A stretch of DNA of 64,000 nt from JAWXUD01 sp044432945. Lineage in GTDB: Bacteria > Cyanobacteriota > Vampirovibrionia > Gastranaerophilales > Gastranaerophilaceae. This document shows, piece after piece, positions 43,164 through 50,399 of the stretch (positions are counted from its first letter, which is position 1; every line of letters begins with the position of its first letter). The position numbers and the translations under genes are program-made. The notes below the pieces were generated by a model. It worked only from the letters and a program-made list of their open reading frames with translations, was not told the DNA's origin and did not search any database. Location: contig JAWXUD010000004.1 of assembly GCA_044432945.1 (NCBI GenBank), positions 1 to 64,000 of the forward strand, in the 5' to 3' direction.

Positions 43164-43481
43164 CTATGCTTTCTTAATAATTAATTTATCTTCATCTATT
43201 TCAATATCTAAAAAATCTTGTTCAGGATTGTTAATATTTAGTAATTCAAGAATAGGCTGTGGTAAGAATACGGCGTATCCTCCTCCACGTTTGACAAGGT
43301 TTTTGGTATAAAGAGCTTTGTGCGTATCATTTTCTGAATTAAATTTAGAAATATATAAAATATTTCTTTTTATAATTAAGGTAATTTTCTTTTCTTGGGT
43401 ATTGAGTCCTATTAATTTTAATATCGGTGTATTTAAATATAATTCCCAGCCGTTACCACTACTGGCTAATTTTTTCCTCAT
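43164..43481 (-). CDS. Tandem AbrB/MazE-like DNA-binding protein, cassette copy 1
   Basis: 105 residues containing two successive swapped-hairpin AbrB motifs: residues ~6-45 ('SSGNGWELYLNTPILKLIG') and ~65-105 ('KRGGGYAVFLPQPILELLN', then 'FLDIEIDEDKLIIKKA'). AbrB/MazE proteins normally dimerise to form one DNA-binding barrel, so this chain could fold as an intramolecular pseudo-dimer. It is a paralogue of 44050-44379, most alike in the last ~30 residues. It is divergent from the LuxR-type gene across 128 nt. Confidence 0.65.
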   Translation of the reverse strand: MRKKLASSGNGWELYLNTPILKLIGLNTQEKKITLIIKRNILYISKFNSENDTHKALYTKNLVKRGGGYAVFLPQPILELLNINNPEQDFLDIEIDEDKLIIKKA

Positions 43482-43520
43482 AATTTATACCCATATTGTA
43501 TGTTAAATGTAAATATATTA

Positions 43521-43549
43521 TTGACATAAATATAAGTTAATATTATTAT
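43521..43549 (+). promoter_or_regulatory. Promoter of LuxR-HTH copy 1
   Basis: TTGACA (43521-43526), a 17-nt spacer and TATTAT (43544-43549). Downstream, GTAC half-sites flank an A/T-rich interrupted palindrome (43560-43584), a possible operator. Confidence 0.75.
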
Positions 43550-43609
43550 TCTTAATACAGTACAAAAGGGTTACTTTTATGGTACAAATAACTATAATGA
43601 GGTGGTATT

Positions 43610-43837
43610 ATGAATAAAAAAGTTTGTGAATTTGGGTTGACAGCAGAGGAGATTGAGGTTTTTCGATTGAGTGGTGAGGGCGATACGCTAAAAGAAATTG
43701 GCGAAAAATTGTCAATTAGCCCTTATAATGTAAGAAAATGTCGCAAAGCTATCGTGCAGAAATTAGGTGCGACAAATATAGTCCACGCTTGTTTTATTGG
43801 ATATAATGAATTTTTCCCTAATGCATTTGCGAAATGA
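43610..43837 (+). CDS. Stand-alone LuxR/GerE-type HTH protein, copy 1
   Basis: 75 residues, consisting of little more than the GerE helix-turn-helix: 'LTAEEIEVFRLSGEGDTLKE', 'IGEKLSISPYNVRKC' (recognition helix), 'AIVQKLGATNIVHACFI'. No receiver or ligand domain is present, so activity must depend on its level or a partner. GAGGTGG precedes the ATG. Its stop is 1 nt from the convergent copy-2 XRE stop. 219 of 228 bases match copy 2. Confidence 0.8.
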   Translation: MNKKVCEFGLTAEEIEVFRLSGEGDTLKEIGEKLSISPYNVRKCRKAIVQKLGATNIVHACFIGYNEFFPNAFAK

Positions 43838-43838
43838 G

Positions 43839-44060
43839 TTAAAATGTTAAAATTTCAGAGAGTGATAAATTTAGTGCTTTTGCAATTTTGTCTATTGAGT
43901 CAAGCGTAGGAGATGACTTACCATTCTCTATAGCTCCTAGGGTTGTTCTGTGTAAGCCTGAGAGTTCAGCTAATTTTTCCTGTGATATTTCTTGTTTAAT
44001 TCTTTCTATTTTTATTTTCTTGCCAAATTCCTTCGATAGTTTGTCTATTTTATTCATCAT
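43839..44060 (-). CDS. XRE regulator, cassette copy 2
   Basis: 73 residues, one HTH ('IKIERIKQEISQEKLAELSG', 'RTTLGAIENGKSSPTLDSID'). Two adjacent start ATGs (44060, 44057) overlap the end of the double-AbrB gene by up to 11 nt, with no ribosome site, implying coupling. It is the counterpart of 42923-43156. Confidence 0.78.
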   Translation of the reverse strand: MMNKIDKLSKEFGKKIKIERIKQEISQEKLAELSGLHRTTLGAIENGKSSPTLDSIDKIAKALNLSLSEILTF

Positions 44061-44379
44061 AATTAGCTTTCTTAATAATTAATTTGTCTTCATCTATTTC
44101 AATATCTAAAAAATCTTGTTCAGGATTTACATTTAATATTTCAAGCATAGTTGTAGGAAAGTATAACCCGTATCCACCACCATTTTTTTGAAATTTTCGA
44201 ACCATATTGTTGGTATACTTTTCTAAATCCTCATCTTTAATTGGTTGTATATATAAAATACCATTTTTAACTGTCATTAAAACTCTTATATCGTTAGGGT
44301 TGTAGCCAAGAATTTTTAATAATGATTTCGAAAACGCTAATACCCAACCGTTGCCACTTGATTTGAGTTGTTTTTTCAT
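44050..44379 (-). CDS. Tandem AbrB/MazE-like DNA-binding protein, cassette copy 2
   Basis: 109 residues with the same double architecture: 'SSGNGWVLAFSKSLLKILG' (~6-45) and 'KNGGGYGLYFPTTMLEILN' followed by 'FLDIEIDEDKLIIKKANYDE' (~67-109). GAGAGGTC precedes the ATG. It is divergent from LuxR-HTH copy 2 across 101 nt. Confidence 0.65.
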   Translation of the reverse strand: MKKQLKSSGNGWVLAFSKSLLKILGYNPNDIRVLMTVKNGILYIQPIKDEDLEKYTNNMVRKFQKNGGGYGLYFPTTMLEILNVNPEQDFLDIEIDEDKLIIKKANYDE

Positions 44380-44398
44380 AATGACCTCTCGTTTAATA

Positions 44399-44427
44399 TT
44401 GACTTTATTTTAACTATCATTTAAGAT
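44399..44427 (+). promoter_or_regulatory. Promoter of LuxR-HTH copy 2
   Basis: TTGACT (44399-44404), a 17-nt spacer and TAAGAT (44422-44427). A second -10-like TATAAT is at 44450-44455. Confidence 0.55.
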
Positions 44428-44480
44428 TATTTATAGGTTATATTGGACTTATAATGGGCATTGTTAAATGAGGTGGTATT

Positions 44481-44708
44481 ATGAATAAAAAAGTTTGTGA
44501 ATTTGGGTTGACGGCAGAGGAGATTGAGGTTTTTCGATTGAGTGGTGAGGGTGATACGCTAAAAGAAATTGGCGAAAAATTGTCAATTAGCCCTTATAGC
44601 GTAAGAAAATGTCGCAAAGCTATTGTGCAGAAATTGGGTGCGACAAATATAGTCCACGCTTGTTTTATTGCTTATAATGAATTTTTCCCTAATGCGTTTG
44701 CGAAATGA
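44481..44708 (+). CDS. Stand-alone LuxR/GerE-type HTH protein, copy 2
   Basis: 75 residues, differing from copy 1 at two residues only (N to S in the recognition-helix region 'SPYSVRKC', G to A in 'FIAYNEF'). The 14 nt before the ATG, including GAGGTGG, are identical to copy 1. The near identity contrasts with the diverged XRE and AbrB partners. Confidence 0.8.
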   Translation: MNKKVCEFGLTAEEIEVFRLSGEGDTLKEIGEKLSISPYSVRKCRKAIVQKLGATNIVHACFIAYNEFFPNAFAK

Positions 44709-44713
44709 GTTTT

Positions 44714-44826
44714 AATTAAAAACAACGTCATTGGATAGCACTTTACCAGTACCTAGTTTTGCGTAACTCGCAAGTTCGTTGGCAAGCTGATGCCTTGTTG
44801 TCGCAGGCTATGACGTGTTTTTAATT
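44714..44826. repeat. MITE-like element with terminal inverted repeats
   Basis: 113 bp bounded by AATTAAAAACAACGTCAT (44714-44731) and its near-perfect inverted copy ATGACGTGTTTTTAATT (44810-44826, one base missing). The interior is non-coding and richer in GC than the surroundings. No transposase is present. It could be a miniature mobile element or a long RNA hairpin. Confidence 0.45.
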
Positions 44827-44866
44827 CCCCTCCACTGGAGGGGTGGAGTTGACGGGGTGGTTATTT
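44827..44866. repeat. GC-rich intergenic repeat
   Basis: CCCCTCC-ACT-GGAGGGG (44827-44843) followed by TGGAGTTGACGGGGTGGT. It looks like the dispersed CCCCTCC...GACGGGGTGGTT intergenic repeats known from many bacterial genomes. The stretch 44867-44932 up to the toxin promoter ('TCGTCATGCTGAAGTCGTTTC' type) may be another repeat remnant. Confidence 0.4.
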
Positions 44867-44932
44867 CGCTATATTGCCATTTTAAACTACACTTGGTCGT
44901 CATGCTGAAGTCGTTTCTCATTGAATTAAGGG

Positions 44933-44961
44933 TTGACAAAATGAAGCCTGTGGGCTACAAT
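44933..44961 (+). promoter_or_regulatory. Promoter of the toxin-antitoxin pair (leaderless type)
   Basis: TTGACA (44933-44938), a 17-nt spacer, TACAAT (44956-44961), then 6 nt to the ATG at 44968. Confidence 0.8.
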
Positions 44962-44967
44962 ATTGAT

Positions 44968-45279
44968 ATGAAAGAAATACTGTTTTATTCTGATGAAAAT
45001 GGTAAAATACCTTATTTAGACTGGTATAATACTTTGGATAAGAGTATTAGAATTGTTGTTGACAAGCGAATATCAAAAATTGAACGTGATTTATATGGTG
45101 ACTTTAAGAAGATTTCTCAAGATTTGTTTGAGTTTAAGTTCTCAAACGGTATAAGGATTTATTTTACTGAAGTCGAGAATGTCATTGTATTATTATTGAC
45201 TGGTGGTAATAAATCTCGTTAGGCAAAAGATATAGAATTGGCAAAAAAATATTTACAGAATTATAAGCAAGAAAATTAA
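44968..45279 (+). pseudogene. RelE/HigB-like toxin (HI1419/Gp49 type) interrupted by an in-frame amber codon
   Basis: From ATG 44968 the frame gives 84 residues with the Gp49-like RelE fold ('PYLDWYNTLDK', 'KRISKIERDLYGDFKKI', 'FEFKFSNGIRIYFTE', 'IVLLLTGGNKSR') and then TAG at 45220-45222. The same frame continues with the expected conserved end ('AKDIELAKKYLQNYKQEN') to TAA at 45279. Full-length relatives read a sense codon (often Gln) at the stop. So the toxin loses its C-terminal helix unless the amber codon is read through. The start is set by the promoter 6 nt upstream. Confidence 0.75.
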
Positions 45280-45300
45280 TAATGGAGGCGGACTATTATT

Positions 45301-45645
45301 ATGAAAAAATATTCAAAAAAAGAAAAAGGGATTATTTCAAAATATCCTAATGCTCGTGAGCATTTGTTAGAGCAGTTGCGTAATGATAGCGAGTACGCAC
45401 AAATGTGGCTTGGAAGTTTGGTTGATGATTATTGTGTTGACAACGATATGAATGAGTTGATATATAATTTAAGACCACTGATAGAGGCGAAATACACTAT
45501 TTGTGATTTTGCTAAATTAATCGAGATAAATCGTGTTACTCTTTATAAGATATTTTCAAGAAAAATTAAACCAAGTTTAGATGTTTTAAGAAAAATTTTC
45601 TCAGGATTGGGTTATGAGTTGGAGCTACGTGCTAAAAAGGTGTAA
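45301..45645 (+). CDS. HTH antitoxin (HI1420-type addiction module antidote)
   Basis: 114 residues. The HTH is in the C-terminal half ('YTICDFAKLIEINRVTLYK', 'KPSLDVLRKIFSGLGYELEL'), as in HI1420-like antidotes that follow Gp49-like toxins. GGAGGCGG precedes the ATG. It is intact although the toxin upstream is interrupted. It probably represses the promoter at 44933. Confidence 0.78.
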   Translation: MKKYSKKEKGIISKYPNAREHLLEQLRNDSEYAQMWLGSLVDDYCVDNDMNELIYNLRPLIEAKYTICDFAKLIEINRVTLYKIFSRKIKPSLDVLRKIFSGLGYELELRAKKV

Positions 45646-45667
45646 ATTAATAAAACTAAGTAATAAA

Positions 45668-45700
45668 AAAATGCTCTAAGAAAATTTCTTAGAGCATTTT
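45668..45700. terminator. Bidirectional terminator
   Basis: A 16-bp inverted repeat (45668-45683/45685-45700) lies between the antitoxin gene and rpsT (convergent). The central bases form the loop. Confidence 0.82.
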
Positions 45701-45719
45701 AAAAGTTTTAAATCAAAAA

Positions 45720-45989
45720 CTATTTAGCTTGTAATTTTGTTATAGCTTTAGTTAATCTTGATTTTTTTCTTGCAGCTGTGTTTTTGTGCAAAACACCTTT
45801 TGAAACAGCTTTATCGCAAAGTTGGTAAACTTTTGATAATGCTGTGTTTAAAGCGTCTTTATCTTCAGCTTTTACAAGTTCTAGTACTTTTTTTACAGCA
45901 GTTTTGATAGATGATTTAAACGCTACGTTTTTCAATCTATTTCTTTCTGATACAAGTACTCTTTTTTTAGCAGATTTAATATTTGCCAT
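45720..45989 (-). CDS. rpsT: 30S ribosomal protein S20
   Basis: 89 residues, Lys/Arg-rich helical protein starting 'MANIKSAKKRVLVSERNRLKN' (after Met), with 'GVLHKNTAARKKSRLTKAI' at the end. It binds 16S rRNA early in assembly. AAGGAGC precedes the ATG. The ~75-nt upstream leader has no structure I recognise. It is monocistronic. Confidence 0.95.
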   Translation of the reverse strand: MANIKSAKKRVLVSERNRLKNVAFKSSIKTAVKKVLELVKAEDKDALNTALSKVYQLCDKAVSKGVLHKNTAARKKSRLTKAITKLQAK

Positions 45990-46255
45990 TGTTGTTTGCT
46001 CCTTTTTTTTATACTCGGCGTCCGTTTAATGAGAACGAACTGTTTTGAGGATTGAGTAACCCCATTTTTATATAAAAAAAAATAAATTGCAAGTGCGTCA
46101 TATCGCATGTTGGCAACTTTGTAAAGATTTGTAACATTAATCGATAGAATTAATCCTAAAGGATTATATTTTTTATTCTTTTGTGGTATATATTTAGTAT
46201 GAGAGCATGGAATATAGATATATAATATTTCATCATATAAGATATGGAGGCAAAA

Positions 46256-47977
46256 ATGTCAGTAGGACAATTCGTATTTATGTTACATAGTCATTTACCG
46301 TATTATAGAAAAGCGGGAATGTGGCCTTTTGGAGAAGAAAATCTTTATGAATGTATGGCAGAAACATACATTCCATTATTGAATGCTATCTCTGAATTAT
46401 ACGATGAAGGTATAAAAGCAAAATTGACGGTAGGTATTACGCCGATTTTAGCAGAACAATTAGATGATGAACACCTAAAACAAGGGTTTATCGACTATAT
46501 CGATTCTAGAATAGAGCAGGTTTCAGGTGATTTAGAGAGATATCCTGATGAAAAAGTTGCACATTCGCAACATTTGAAATACTTGGCAAAATATTATTTT
46601 GATTGGTTTAACCATGTTAAAGATTGCTTTATCAACAAGTATGATAAAGATTTAATCGGGCAGTTTAGAAAATATCAAGAACTTGGTTGTATTGAAATTA
46701 CTACTTCTGGTGCAACTCATGGGTTCTCTCCGTTATTGGCGACTGATAGCAATTTGAATGCTCAATTCAAAATCGGTTCTGATACTACGCAAAGACTTTT
46801 TGGTAAAAAAGCGATGGGTGCTTGGTTGCCAGAATGTGCTTATAGACAAGGTTATGAATATGTTGGACAAGATGGTGAGAAAAAATGGCGTCCTGCTATC
46901 GAAGTGACTTTGCAAAATAACGACATTGAATATTTCTTCACTGAGTCACACGTAATCGAAGGTGGAAATTCTATCGGAAATCGCCGTGTAATTGGTGTTT
47001 ATGGAAATATTGAATATATTCCACTTCCTGAGCGTGAAGCTACTGGTTGTGATACTTATTCGGCTTATTGGTTGCCTGATGCACAAGTTGCTGTTATGGG
47101 TAGAAATGAACGTGCTGGTTATCAAGTATGGTCAGCTGCTGACGGCTATCCTGGTGCTGGTTGCTTTAGAGAATTCCATAAAAAAGATGCAAATTCGGGT
47201 ATGCATTATTGGAGAATTACTTCTGAAAAAACTGATTTGGGCGATAAAATGCTTTATGATCCAGTTTTGGCACTCAACAAAATTAATGAAAACTCTGATC
47301 ACTATACAAACTTAATCTATCATATGCTTAATGATTATAAAAAAGCTAATAATGGCAAAGAAGGTTTAGTAATGGTATCTTTTGACACTGAGTTATTCGG
47401 ACATTGGTGGTTTGAAGGTGTTGAGTTTATCAAACAAGTTATCAGAAAATTCAGTGCTTTTCATTCAGAAGTTGAAAGAATGACTGCTGGTGAATATGTT
47501 CGCACAAACCCTCCTAAAGAAGCACTTCAAATCCCTGAAAGCTCTTGGGGGCAAGGTGGGCATTTCTATGTTTGGAACAACCATTTGACTGAATGGATGT
47601 GGCCAATAATTCATTCTTGTGAAAAACGTATGAATAGAATTGTTGATGCTAACGCTGAAATTCCTGAAGATAAATTGTTGTTAAGAGCGTTGAAACAGCT
47701 TGCTCGTGAAAACTTATTATTGCAAAGTTCTGATTGGCCGTTCTTGATTACTACTTGGCAGGCTAAAGACTATGCAACTGATAGATTTAGAGAGCATGTT
47801 GAAAGATTTGAACAAATCGCTGATATGATTGAGAATAGTTCGATTAATGAAGCAGAATTGTTCGAGATTGAAAATATTGATAACTGTTTCCCAACAATTG
47901 ATTATAGAGTTTATCAATCAATTGAGGAGGGGGTTATTCCTCAACAATCGAAAAAACTTGCTCCACTTTATGAGTAG
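46256..47977 (+). CDS. GH57 1,4-alpha-glucan branching enzyme
   Basis: 573 residues, of the GH57/DUF1957 branching-enzyme type (TK1436-like). 'FVFMLHSHLPYYRKAGMWP' opens the barrel; the predicted nucleophile is E193 in 'GAWLPECAYRQGY' and the acid/base D377 in 'MVSFDTELFGHWWFEG', matching the family spacing. The C-terminal region carries 'ESSWGQGGHFYVWNN' and 'SSDWPFLITT'. It makes alpha-1,6 branches in glycogen. I choose ATG 46256: GGAGGC lies just before it, and the ATG at 46244 would contain that site. Confidence 0.88.
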   Translation: MSVGQFVFMLHSHLPYYRKAGMWPFGEENLYECMAETYIPLLNAISELYDEGIKAKLTVGITPILAEQLDDEHLKQGFIDYIDSRIEQVSGDLERYPDEKVAHSQHLKYLAKYYFDWFNHVKDCFINKYDKDLIGQFRKYQELGCIEITTSGATHGFSPLLATDSNLNAQFKIGSDTTQRLFGKKAMGAWLPECAYRQGYEYVGQDGEKKWRPAIEVTLQNNDIEYFFTESHVIEGGNSIGNRRVIGVYGNIEYIPLPEREATGCDTYSAYWLPDAQVAVMGRNERAGYQVWSAADGYPGAGCFREFHKKDANSGMHYWRITSEKTDLGDKMLYDPVLALNKINENSDHYTNLIYHMLNDYKKANNGKEGLVMVSFDTELFGHWWFEGVEFIKQVIRKFSAFHSEVERMTAGEYVRTNPPKEALQIPESSWGQGGHFYVWNNHLTEWMWPIIHSCEKRMNRIVDANAEIPEDKLLLRALKQLARENLLLQSSDWPFLITTWQAKDYATDRFREHVERFEQIADMIENSSINEAELFEIENIDNCFPTIDYRVYQSIEEGVIPQQSKKLAPLYE

Positions 47978-48003
47978 AAAGAGTTTTTAAAATAATAATG
48001 TCA

Positions 48004-48034
48004 AAAAGGCGAAGATTTTTAATCTTCGCCTTTT
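48004..48034. terminator. Bidirectional terminator
   Basis: A 14-bp stem (48004-48017/48021-48034) with a 3-nt loop and A/T flanks, between convergent genes. Confidence 0.85.
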
Positions 48035-48051
48035 CTATAATAAGTTTATTT

Positions 48052-48561
48052 TTAAGACAAACCTAAAGCATATTTGTTAGATGTAGCAATTGATTCCATT
48101 CCTGCGAACATGCTACTTTGAGAAGAACTTGAAGTTGTGTAGTCTGCAGTTAATGAAGCTAATGCTGTTTGGTATTCTTGAATTTCGCTCATCATTGTTG
48201 GATCTTCAGCAGATACTGCCATTAATGATGAAATTTCAGCTGAAATTTTTGAGCAAAGTGTTTCAACTGTGTCGCTGTCTTCAACAGTAACTCCCACAGA
48301 ATTCGCTAGTTCAGTAGCTTCGCTTAACAATTCTGTTTCTGATGCTGGTGGCGGTGGTGGTGGTTGGCTTCCGCTTTGACCCATTTCACCTGCACTTGCT
48401 TCTTGGATTAGTGTTTGTGCTTCTGCTTCTGATGTTACGCCAGTTGAATCAATCCCTAAAGCTTCTAAACGTTCCTTAGTTGTTTCGCTTAGGGAGGACG
48501 TTGTTGATGCGCTGTAGCTAGTACTTGCTGCACTGCTGATTGCACTGATGGATGTTGACAT
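48052..48561 (-). CDS. Low-complexity Ser/Ala/Thr-rich orphan protein
   Basis: 169 residues. The N-terminus is Ser/Thr/Ala-rich ('MSTSISAISSAASTSYSA'), followed by helices, a hexaproline stretch at ~68-73, and further helices ('LLSEATELANSVGVTVEDS', 'ISSLMAVSAEDPTMMSEIQ'). No signal peptide. The composition resembles secreted or surface filament-type proteins; I do not assign a function. AAAAGGAG precedes the ATG. A TGTAAC-type site lies ~95 nt upstream. Confidence 0.55.
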   Translation of the reverse strand: MSTSISAISSAASTSYSASTTSSLSETTKERLEALGIDSTGVTSEAEAQTLIQEASAGEMGQSGSQPPPPPPASETELLSEATELANSVGVTVEDSDTVETLCSKISAEISSLMAVSAEDPTMMSEIQEYQTALASLTADYTTSSSSQSSMFAGMESIATSNKYALGLS

Positions 48562-48652
48562 AATAGATACTCCTTTTCTTACTACGGCTTAATGAAATTA
48601 TTTTCATCAGTCAAATAAGAAATCGGCAATATTTATAAAAAACTTTAGCGTT

Positions 48653-48669
48653 TGTAACGAAATGTTAAA
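48653..48669. promoter_or_regulatory. Candidate operator, imperfect TGTAAC palindrome
   Basis: TGTAACGAAATGTTAAA, between upp and the Ser-rich gene; related to 25751 and 60261. Confidence 0.3.
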
Positions 48670-48686
48670 AGAAGTTTTTTTTGTGG

Positions 48687-49334
48687 CTAAATCGTGTTGA
48701 AAATTCTATCTCCAGCATCACCCATGCCAGGTACGATGTAGCCTTTTTCGTTTAACCCTCTATCAATCGAGGCTGTAATTATTTCTACATCAGGAAAGTT
48801 TTTGTGAATATTTTCGACACCTTCAGGAGCTGCGATTATGCTAAGAACTTTTATATTCTTAGTTGGAATTCCTTTATCGGCGTATAGTTTTATGGCTTCT
48901 GTCAAGGAATTTCCTGTCGCAAGCATTGGATCTGTGATGTATATAAAGAATTTTTCAGGATTTTCGGCATTCATTGGGACTTTATTGTAATACCAAACTG
49001 GTTTTAGGGTTTTTTCATCACGATACATACCAATATGTCTGATAGTCGCTTGTGGAAGTATGTCGGTGGCTTCATCTGTGAAAATAAGACCAGCACGTAA
49101 AATTGGTGAAATTATTATATTAATTTCAGGGTCAATTGTTTGGGTTATAAATTTTTCTAATGGTGTTTCGATTTCAACATCAACGATAGGTAGATTTTTT
49201 GATGCTTCATATAACAAGCTTCTTGTTATTTTTCTTGTTGCAATCCTAACCCCTTCGCTGTTAGTTGATTTATCACGCATTGTGCATAAATTTACTAATA
49301 CGACAGGATTTGAGATAATTTTAACATTTTCCAT
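48687..49334 (-). CDS. upp: Uracil phosphoribosyltransferase
   Basis: 215 residues, converting uracil and PRPP to UMP. PRPP-binding loop 'YITDPMLATGNSLTEA', 'SPILRAGLIFTDEA', and the uracil-binding C-terminus 'EKGYIVPGMGDAGDRIF'. AAAAGGGG precedes the ATG. It is 26 nt downstream of the mlaD-like gene; the pairing seems accidental. Confidence 0.95.
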   Translation of the reverse strand: MENVKIISNPVVLVNLCTMRDKSTNSEGVRIATRKITRSLLYEASKNLPIVDVEIETPLEKFITQTIDPEINIIISPILRAGLIFTDEATDILPQATIRHIGMYRDEKTLKPVWYYNKVPMNAENPEKFFIYITDPMLATGNSLTEAIKLYADKGIPTKNIKVLSIIAAPEGVENIHKNFPDVEIITASIDRGLNEKGYIVPGMGDAGDRIFNTI

Positions 49335-49360
49335 ATTTATTTTCCCCTTTTTAATATTAT

Positions 49361-49987
49361 TTAATTTGTTTGTAATTTATTTTTTAAAGTTCGAATTCTT
49401 TTTGATTTTGGTTCATCGAGCCAGTTATCAAGATATTCAACGTTCGATTGTATTTTTTTAGTATCAAAGCCTTCTATATCTTTATCAACAATTAATTCAA
49501 ATTCTTTTGCAAATATTGAGAATTTGTTACTTATAGAATCGATTTTTTCAAACATATCGTTCATCAATATAGTTGCATCATTAAGCCTAGTCGGAGATTT
49601 TACGGAAATAAGTTGTTTTGTTTTTAGTGATTGCTCAGTCGGAGCGAACATTTCAATAGACTTTGAACCCCCCAGTCCGTTTGATTCCACCGTAGCGATG
49701 ACACCGTGCGGTAGCTCAATATTTTTATCAAGCATTACAATTTTTACATAGACTTCATTGTTGATTATTTTAATTTTGTCAACATAACCAATTTCAACGC
49801 CCAAGAACTTTACAGGTGAGCCGATAACTAATCCATCAACGTCAGAGATAAAGATTTGATAAGTCAAAGCGGTTTTTTTGTGGATATAATTGTAGGTTCT
49901 AAGCCCTACTGTGCCTATGATTAATACGAATGCCCAAACTAAAATTTCTAAAAAAATATATTTACGAATATTAATATTTTTCTCCAT
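49361..49987 (-). CDS. mlaD: MlaD-type lipid-binding protein
   Basis: 208 residues: an N-terminal transmembrane helix ('IFLEILVWAFVLIIGTVGL') then the MCE/MlaD domain ('VDGLVIGSPVKFLGVEIGYV', 'ATVESNGLGGSKSIEMF') and a helical C-terminus. MCE proteins are the periplasmic lipid-carrying part of phospholipid transporters between the two membranes, evidence for an outer membrane. The start at 49987 lies 6 nt after a TATAAT; a frame to 50005 exists but crosses it. No mlaE/F genes adjoin. Confidence 0.82.
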   Translation of the reverse strand: MEKNINIRKYIFLEILVWAFVLIIGTVGLRTYNYIHKKTALTYQIFISDVDGLVIGSPVKFLGVEIGYVDKIKIINNEVYVKIVMLDKNIELPHGVIATVESNGLGGSKSIEMFAPTEQSLKTKQLISVKSPTRLNDATILMNDMFEKIDSISNKFSIFAKEFELIVDKDIEGFDTKKIQSNVEYLDNWLDEPKSKRIRTLKNKLQTN

Positions 49988-49993
49988 AAAGTT

Positions 49994-49999
49994 ATTATA
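49994..49999 (-). promoter_or_regulatory. -10 box of mlaD-upp (leaderless type)
   Basis: TATAAT on the minus strand, 6 nt before the ATG; the -35 region is weak. Confidence 0.5.
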
Positions 50000-50085
50000 A
50001 TGCAAAATATTATTTTAGACCACTTGAAAATTTTTTTTGTGTGTAGTAGTATTAATTTGAAACATAAAATAAAGGATTTTACTAG

Positions 50086-50325
50086 ATGGATAAAATAATT
50101 AAAATAGCTTGGGATTTAAACGAAAATACTGAAAATAGATACCAATTGGTCTATGATATTGCAGAATTGGCTAAAAAATTGGTTGATGAATCTCAAACTA
50201 AAAAAACTCGTGATGAATTTAACTTTGATAACAATTTCGAGGTTTCTTATTCAAATGAAAATCCTATTGAACATGCGATTATGGTAAAAGCTGCGGAAGC
50301 TGATGATGACGGATTAGTAGGTTAG
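50086..50325 (+). CDS. rpoZ: RNA polymerase omega subunit-like protein
   Basis: 79 residues. 'NTENRYQLVYDIAELAKKLV' fits the conserved omega core (N-R-Y-x-L-V plus a basic helix), and 'NPIEHAIMVKAAE' fits the second conserved helix seen as K-P-T-V-x-A-I-x-E in Cyanobacteria. Omega helps fold and assemble beta'. The usual arginine/lysine-rich centre is partly replaced. AAAGGA precedes the ATG. The assignment rests on these two blocks. Confidence 0.6.
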   Translation: MDKIIKIAWDLNENTENRYQLVYDIAELAKKLVDESQTKKTRDEFNFDNNFEVSYSNENPIEHAIMVKAAEADDDGLVG

Positions 50326-50355
50326 TTTAACAGCTATAAAAAATACAATATGTAC

Positions 50356-50383
50356 AAAAAGTTAGAGCCCCCTCTAACTTTTT
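50356..50383 (+). terminator. Terminator of rpoZ-like gene
   Basis: A 12-bp stem (50356-50367/50372-50383) with a CCCC loop and a T run, ending 16 nt before the punA ATG. Confidence 0.8.
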
Positions 50384-50399
50384 TGATGAAAAGGTTATT

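Noticed and set aside
44815..44967. An N-terminal extension of the toxin beginning at 44815
   Set aside because: It would translate the intergenic repeat and the promoter; the family's N-terminus begins at 44968.
45990..46255. A possible riboswitch or small RNA in the 266-nt gap between rpsT and the GH57 gene
   Set aside because: I see only a short AATCC-TAAA-GGATT hairpin (46151-46164) and A/T-rich promoter-like sequence; nothing matches a known class.
48340..48365. GGT/GGC-rich stretch as a possible structured repeat
   Set aside because: It encodes the hexaproline run of the Ser-rich protein on the minus strand.
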